Shown piece by piece: positions 22,591 through 22,616 of a stretch of 22,616 nucleotides of DNA. The stretch lies in NCBI GenBank assembly GCA_003489505.1, contig DNMA01000173.1:1-22616 (forward strand), written 5' to 3'. This DNA comes from Legionellales bacterium (lineage in GTDB: Bacteria; Pseudomonadota; Gammaproteobacteria; Legionellales; Legionellaceae). The translations under genes were made by a program, and so were the position numbers. The notes below the pieces were generated by a model, which saw only the letters and a list, made by a program, of their open reading frames with translations, did no database searches and was not told where the DNA came from. Numbering within the stretch: the stretch's first letter is position 1; each line of letters starts with the position of its first letter.

Positions 22591-22616
22591 GGGTCGTTAG
22601 CTCAGTCGGTAGAGCA
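22591..22616 (+). tRNA. tRNA-Lys, 5' part (cut by window edge)
   Basis: The 26 bases begin GGGTCGTTAGCTCAG and continue through the D loop GTCGGTAGAGCA, matching the acceptor and D arm of gammaproteobacterial tRNA-Lys with one D-loop difference from the E. coli gene. The D stem GCTC/GAGC is complete. The anticodon is outside the window, so the isotype is inferred from the 5' half. Confidence 0.75.

Noticed and set aside
22591..22616. tRNA gene as an attachment site for an integrated element
   Set aside because: Only the 5' end is visible and no integrase, direct repeat or foreign-looking gene is next to it in the window.
1..22616. CRISPR arrays, insertion sequences, phage or restriction-modification genes
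   Set aside because: No regularly spaced repeats, transposase motifs, terminal inverted repeats or defence-gene motifs were seen on either strand.

Overview
The window looks like chromosomal backbone of an AT-rich gammaproteobacterium. Enolase, FtsB, Pal, CpoB, YajQ and long-form QueF are all gammaproteobacterial in type. Isoprenoid synthesis is by the mevalonate route, which among gammaproteobacteria is typical of Legionellales (Legionella, Coxiella and relatives such as Berkiella or Aquicella). That placement is inference from gene content, not from a search. There are no insertion sequences, phage genes or CRISPR arrays.

Layout. Positions 1-1039 (minus) hold the first 346 codons of an unrecognised protein that runs off the left edge. 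Next come glutaminase (plus), QueF (minus, convergent with a 1-bp gap), a SulP anion transporter with a STAS domain (plus), and YajQ (minus). SulP and YajQ share a perfect palindrome at their stop codons. A small secreted protein (minus) is divergent from eno-ftsB (plus). In many gammaproteobacteria ispD of the MEP pathway follows ftsB. Here ftsB runs head-on into a mevalonate kinase gene.

From 7503 to 19170 everything is on the minus strand. Read in the direction of transcription there is first a lipid-transport ABC operon: a STAS-MlaE permease, an MlaF-like ATPase, an MCE/MlaD-like protein and an auxiliary lipoprotein, with an MFS carrier 13 bp downstream. A 937-residue membrane protein of unknown function follows, then pal, cpoB, queE, mvaD and mevalonate kinase. 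The last four genes are tightly packed, with 4-bp overlaps at cpoB/queE and mvaD/mvk. From 19364 on the plus strand there is a second mevalonate block: type 2 IPP isomerase, class II HMG-CoA reductase and a phosphomevalonate-kinase-like GHMP kinase. The 5' end of a tRNA-Lys gene is at the right edge.

Together the two blocks supply mevalonate formation from HMG-CoA, two kinase steps, decarboxylation and isomerisation. Acetoacetyl-CoA thiolase and HMG-CoA synthase are not in the window. queE and queF cover two steps of preQ1/queuosine synthesis. Most other genes concern the envelope: Pal/CpoB, the MCE transporter, FtsB and the carriers. The least explained parts are the 937-residue protein, the truncated left-edge gene, the small secreted protein and several clean intergenic hairpins, including one that could bridge a distant Shine-Dalgarno to the cpoB start.
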